From contig JAPCJN010000038.1 of the NCBI GenBank assembly GCA_027886925.1, positions 8,618 to 14,254 of the forward strand: a stretch of 5,637 nt of DNA. The letters are read 5' to 3'. Source of the DNA: Nitrososphaerota archaeon. GTDB taxonomy: Archaea; Thermoproteota; Nitrososphaeria; Nitrososphaerales; UBA183. Below are positions 4,300 through 5,637 of this stretch, piece after piece (position 1 is the first letter of the stretch; every line of letters starts with the position of its first letter). A program made the translations under genes and the position numbers. The notes below the pieces were generated by a model. It was not told the origin of the DNA and made no database searches. It worked only from the letters and a program-made list of their open reading frames with translations.

Positions 4300-5637
4300 G
4301 TGGCTGGTCAGAGAGGATTTCTCGCTGTTCTCGTTATGCTGCTCCTGCTGGTAAGCCCTTTCCCTCTTCTCTTCGCCGCTATCGAGCCGGGGACTCAAGG
4401 TCCCGCGTCCAACCAAGTGTTGGCAGCAGCAGTCCCAGCCACCCCTTACACAGCGACGAGCGGGACGATTACTCTAACGGTCAACGGCGCCACCTTCGCC
4501 GCCAAGAATCTTACCGCGGACAGCAACAGGAACGCCAATTTCGTCTTCCTGAAGGACGCTGGCGCGAAAGTCTCGATTAGCGTGACCTCCGCCGCCAACC
4601 CCTACAAGAGCGCTGTTACATCCTCGAGGCTGGAGATTGACCAAGTTACTGGGAGCAAGTCGGCGACGGGGAGTAGCGGCCAGCTCACGGCCTCTGGCAC
4701 CTTCGACGACTCTCTTGACTACTACGGCCTCGGCGACATCACGATCAATGTTCGCTTCGACTGCTTCGTGAACTGCCCGTCGCCAAACGCGTTCGCCCAG
4801 CAAATCCTGCTCGACTTTGTCATCGCGCCTTCTGTGACTGTGCAGAGCAACGCCAGTTCAGTCTCCATCCCCGGCTCGATAGAGCTGCAGGGCGATGTTG
4901 TCCCGAAGCAGCAGTACGTGAACCTCTACACGATCAAGGATGGAGCTTTGCAAAAGTGGCAGGGCTACAACTACGAGCCTTTGCAGCCCGACTCGAGCGG
5001 GCACTTCGATACTACGGTGAGTTTCACGCAGCAGTCCCAGAGGGGGAACTACGTGTTCATCGTTAACGCCACGTCAGACCATCCATCGCTGATAACAATG
5101 TCCTCAGTAACTGCCAAATCTTCGGTCGCTGTATCCGTCGGAGGCGCTACGGTTAGCAGCACGACCGAGCACAGAGCTCTCCCAGTCATTATTATCCCGG
5201 GGATAGGCGGGTCCGAGCTTCAGTCGAGCACCAGTGGGGGAGGTTGCGGCCTCATCGGATGTCACGAAGTGTGGCCTATTCCCTTTTCCCTTGGCTACCA
5301 CTTCAGCGACCTCTCGCTCAACTCCGACGGCACTCAGCCGTCGGGGATATCCATCTACGCCACCGACATTCTCCAAAGCGGCTCATCGCAGGTCAACTTC
5401 TACGGCCCCCTGGTGACCTCTCTTGTCAATCACGGATATGTATTGGGCAAGAGCCTCTTCGTCTTCCCATACGACTGGAGATTAGACAACTCCCCTCACC
5501 TCGGTGAGCTTGATGCCCTCGTCAATCAGGCAAGGACCGCCAACGACTCTCAGCAAGTCATCCTGGTAGCACACAGCATGGGCGGCCTCATAGCAACGGC
5601 CTACGTCAATTCGAGCCCGTCAAGGGCAGCGAGGGTT
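4300..5637 (+). CDS. Secreted LCAT-like lipase/acyltransferase, 3' part missing
   Basis: The gene runs off the right edge after 446 codons; I translated the frame and it has no internal stop. Residues about 5-27 are a signal peptide or anchor (FLAVLVMLLLLV core). Residues about 30-290 are beta-rich, Ser/Thr-rich sequence, probably two Ig-like domains, with a Cys155/Cys159 pair and sequons at Asn70, Asn184 and Asn256. From about 293 a hydrolase domain of the lecithin:cholesterol acyltransferase type begins: P-V-I-I-I-P-G-I-G-G-S-E (295-306, oxyanion-hole region), Cys316/Cys321 and V-W-P (324-326) in the lid area, F-P-Y-D-W-R (389-394), and A-H-S-M-G-G (424-429) with Ser426 as the likely nucleophile. 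The catalytic Asp and His lie beyond the window. It probably cleaves or transfers acyl groups from lipids or esters outside the cell. The start is uncertain: TTG 4294 and GTG 4300 both open the signal peptide, and an in-frame TAA lies at 4273-4275. Confidence 0.8.
   Translation, partial: MAGQRGFLAVLVMLLLLVSPFPLLFAAIEPGTQGPASNQVLAAAVPATPYTATSGTITLTVNGATFAAKNLTADSNRNANFVFLKDAGAKVSISVTSAANPYKSAVTSSRLEIDQVTGSKSATGSSGQLTASGTFDDSLDYYGLGDITINVRFDCFVNCPSPNAFAQQILLDFVIAPSVTVQSNASSVSIPGSIELQGDVVPKQQYVNLYTIKDGALQKWQGYNYEPLQPDSSGHFDTTVSFTQQSQRGNYVFIVNATSDHPSLITMSSVTAKSSVAVSVGGATVSSTTEHRALPVIIIPGIGGSELQSSTSGGGCGLIGCHEVWPIPFSLGYHFSDLSLNSDGTQPSGISIYATDILQSGSSQVNFYGPLVTSLVNHGYVLGKSLFVFPYDWRLDNSPHLGELDALVNQARTANDSQQVILVAHSMGGLIATAYVNSSPSRAARV

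Noticed and set aside
4298..4354. ATG at 4298 as start of the lipase-like gene
   Set aside because: This ATG is in a different frame, which stops after 19 codons. The enzyme frame is open only from TTG 4294, GTG 4300 or later.
4020..4416. Minus-strand and plus-strand short frames in the gene-free region
   Set aside because: Their translations lack hydrophobic cores or motifs, they overlap one another in several frames, and no start signals precede them. The strong hairpins suit an RNA or regulatory role better.

Overview
The window looks like chromosomal DNA from a moderately GC-rich archaeon. A TACK-group lineage (Thaumarchaeota/Nitrososphaeria, Aigarchaeota or Bathyarchaeia type) is my best guess. 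The support is a short TrmB-like winged-helix gene, a small protein resembling arcadin-1 of the crenactin cytoskeleton clusters, TATA-like boxes placed as in archaeal promoters (one about 26 nt before an ATG, implying a leaderless mRNA), and secreted or membrane proteins rich in Ser/Thr and N-x-S/T sequons. No rRNA, tRNA, CRISPR array, transposase or other mobile element was seen.

Layout from left to right. (1) Positions 1-523, minus strand: a membrane-anchored extracellular protein cut by the left edge. (2) Positions 524-653: a divergent promoter region with a perfect inverted repeat. (3) Positions 654-1924, plus strand: a tight three-gene unit of TrmB-like HTH protein, Cys-containing soluble protein and four-helix membrane protein with a PCxxC motif. 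The first two genes overlap by ATGA. The second and third are in the same frame, separated by TAG plus one codon. (4) Positions 1940-2584, minus strand: a DUF309-type protein with an extra N-terminal domain, convergent with the preceding unit. (5) Positions 2585-2876: a divergent intergenic region. (6) Positions 2877-3503: an unrecognised protein with a strongly acidic tail, followed by the arcadin-1-like gene (3562-3897), whose promoter overlaps the presumed terminator of the gene before it. (7) Positions 3898-4299: a gene-free stretch with several consecutive strong hairpins, a candidate structured RNA. (8) From 4300 to the right edge, plus strand: the N-terminal 446 codons of a secreted lipase/acyltransferase-like enzyme of the LCAT type, with a large beta-rich region before the hydrolase domain.

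How the genes relate. The 654-1924 unit reads as one operon under its own HTH regulator, and its two Cys-containing products could form a redox or metal-related pair at the membrane (inference only). The 2877/3562 pair may be linked to a cytoskeletal or cell-shape function if the arcadin-1 resemblance is right. The genes at both edges encode exported proteins, so cell-surface functions flank the cytosolic genes. All family assignments are from reading motifs by eye; no database search was possible.
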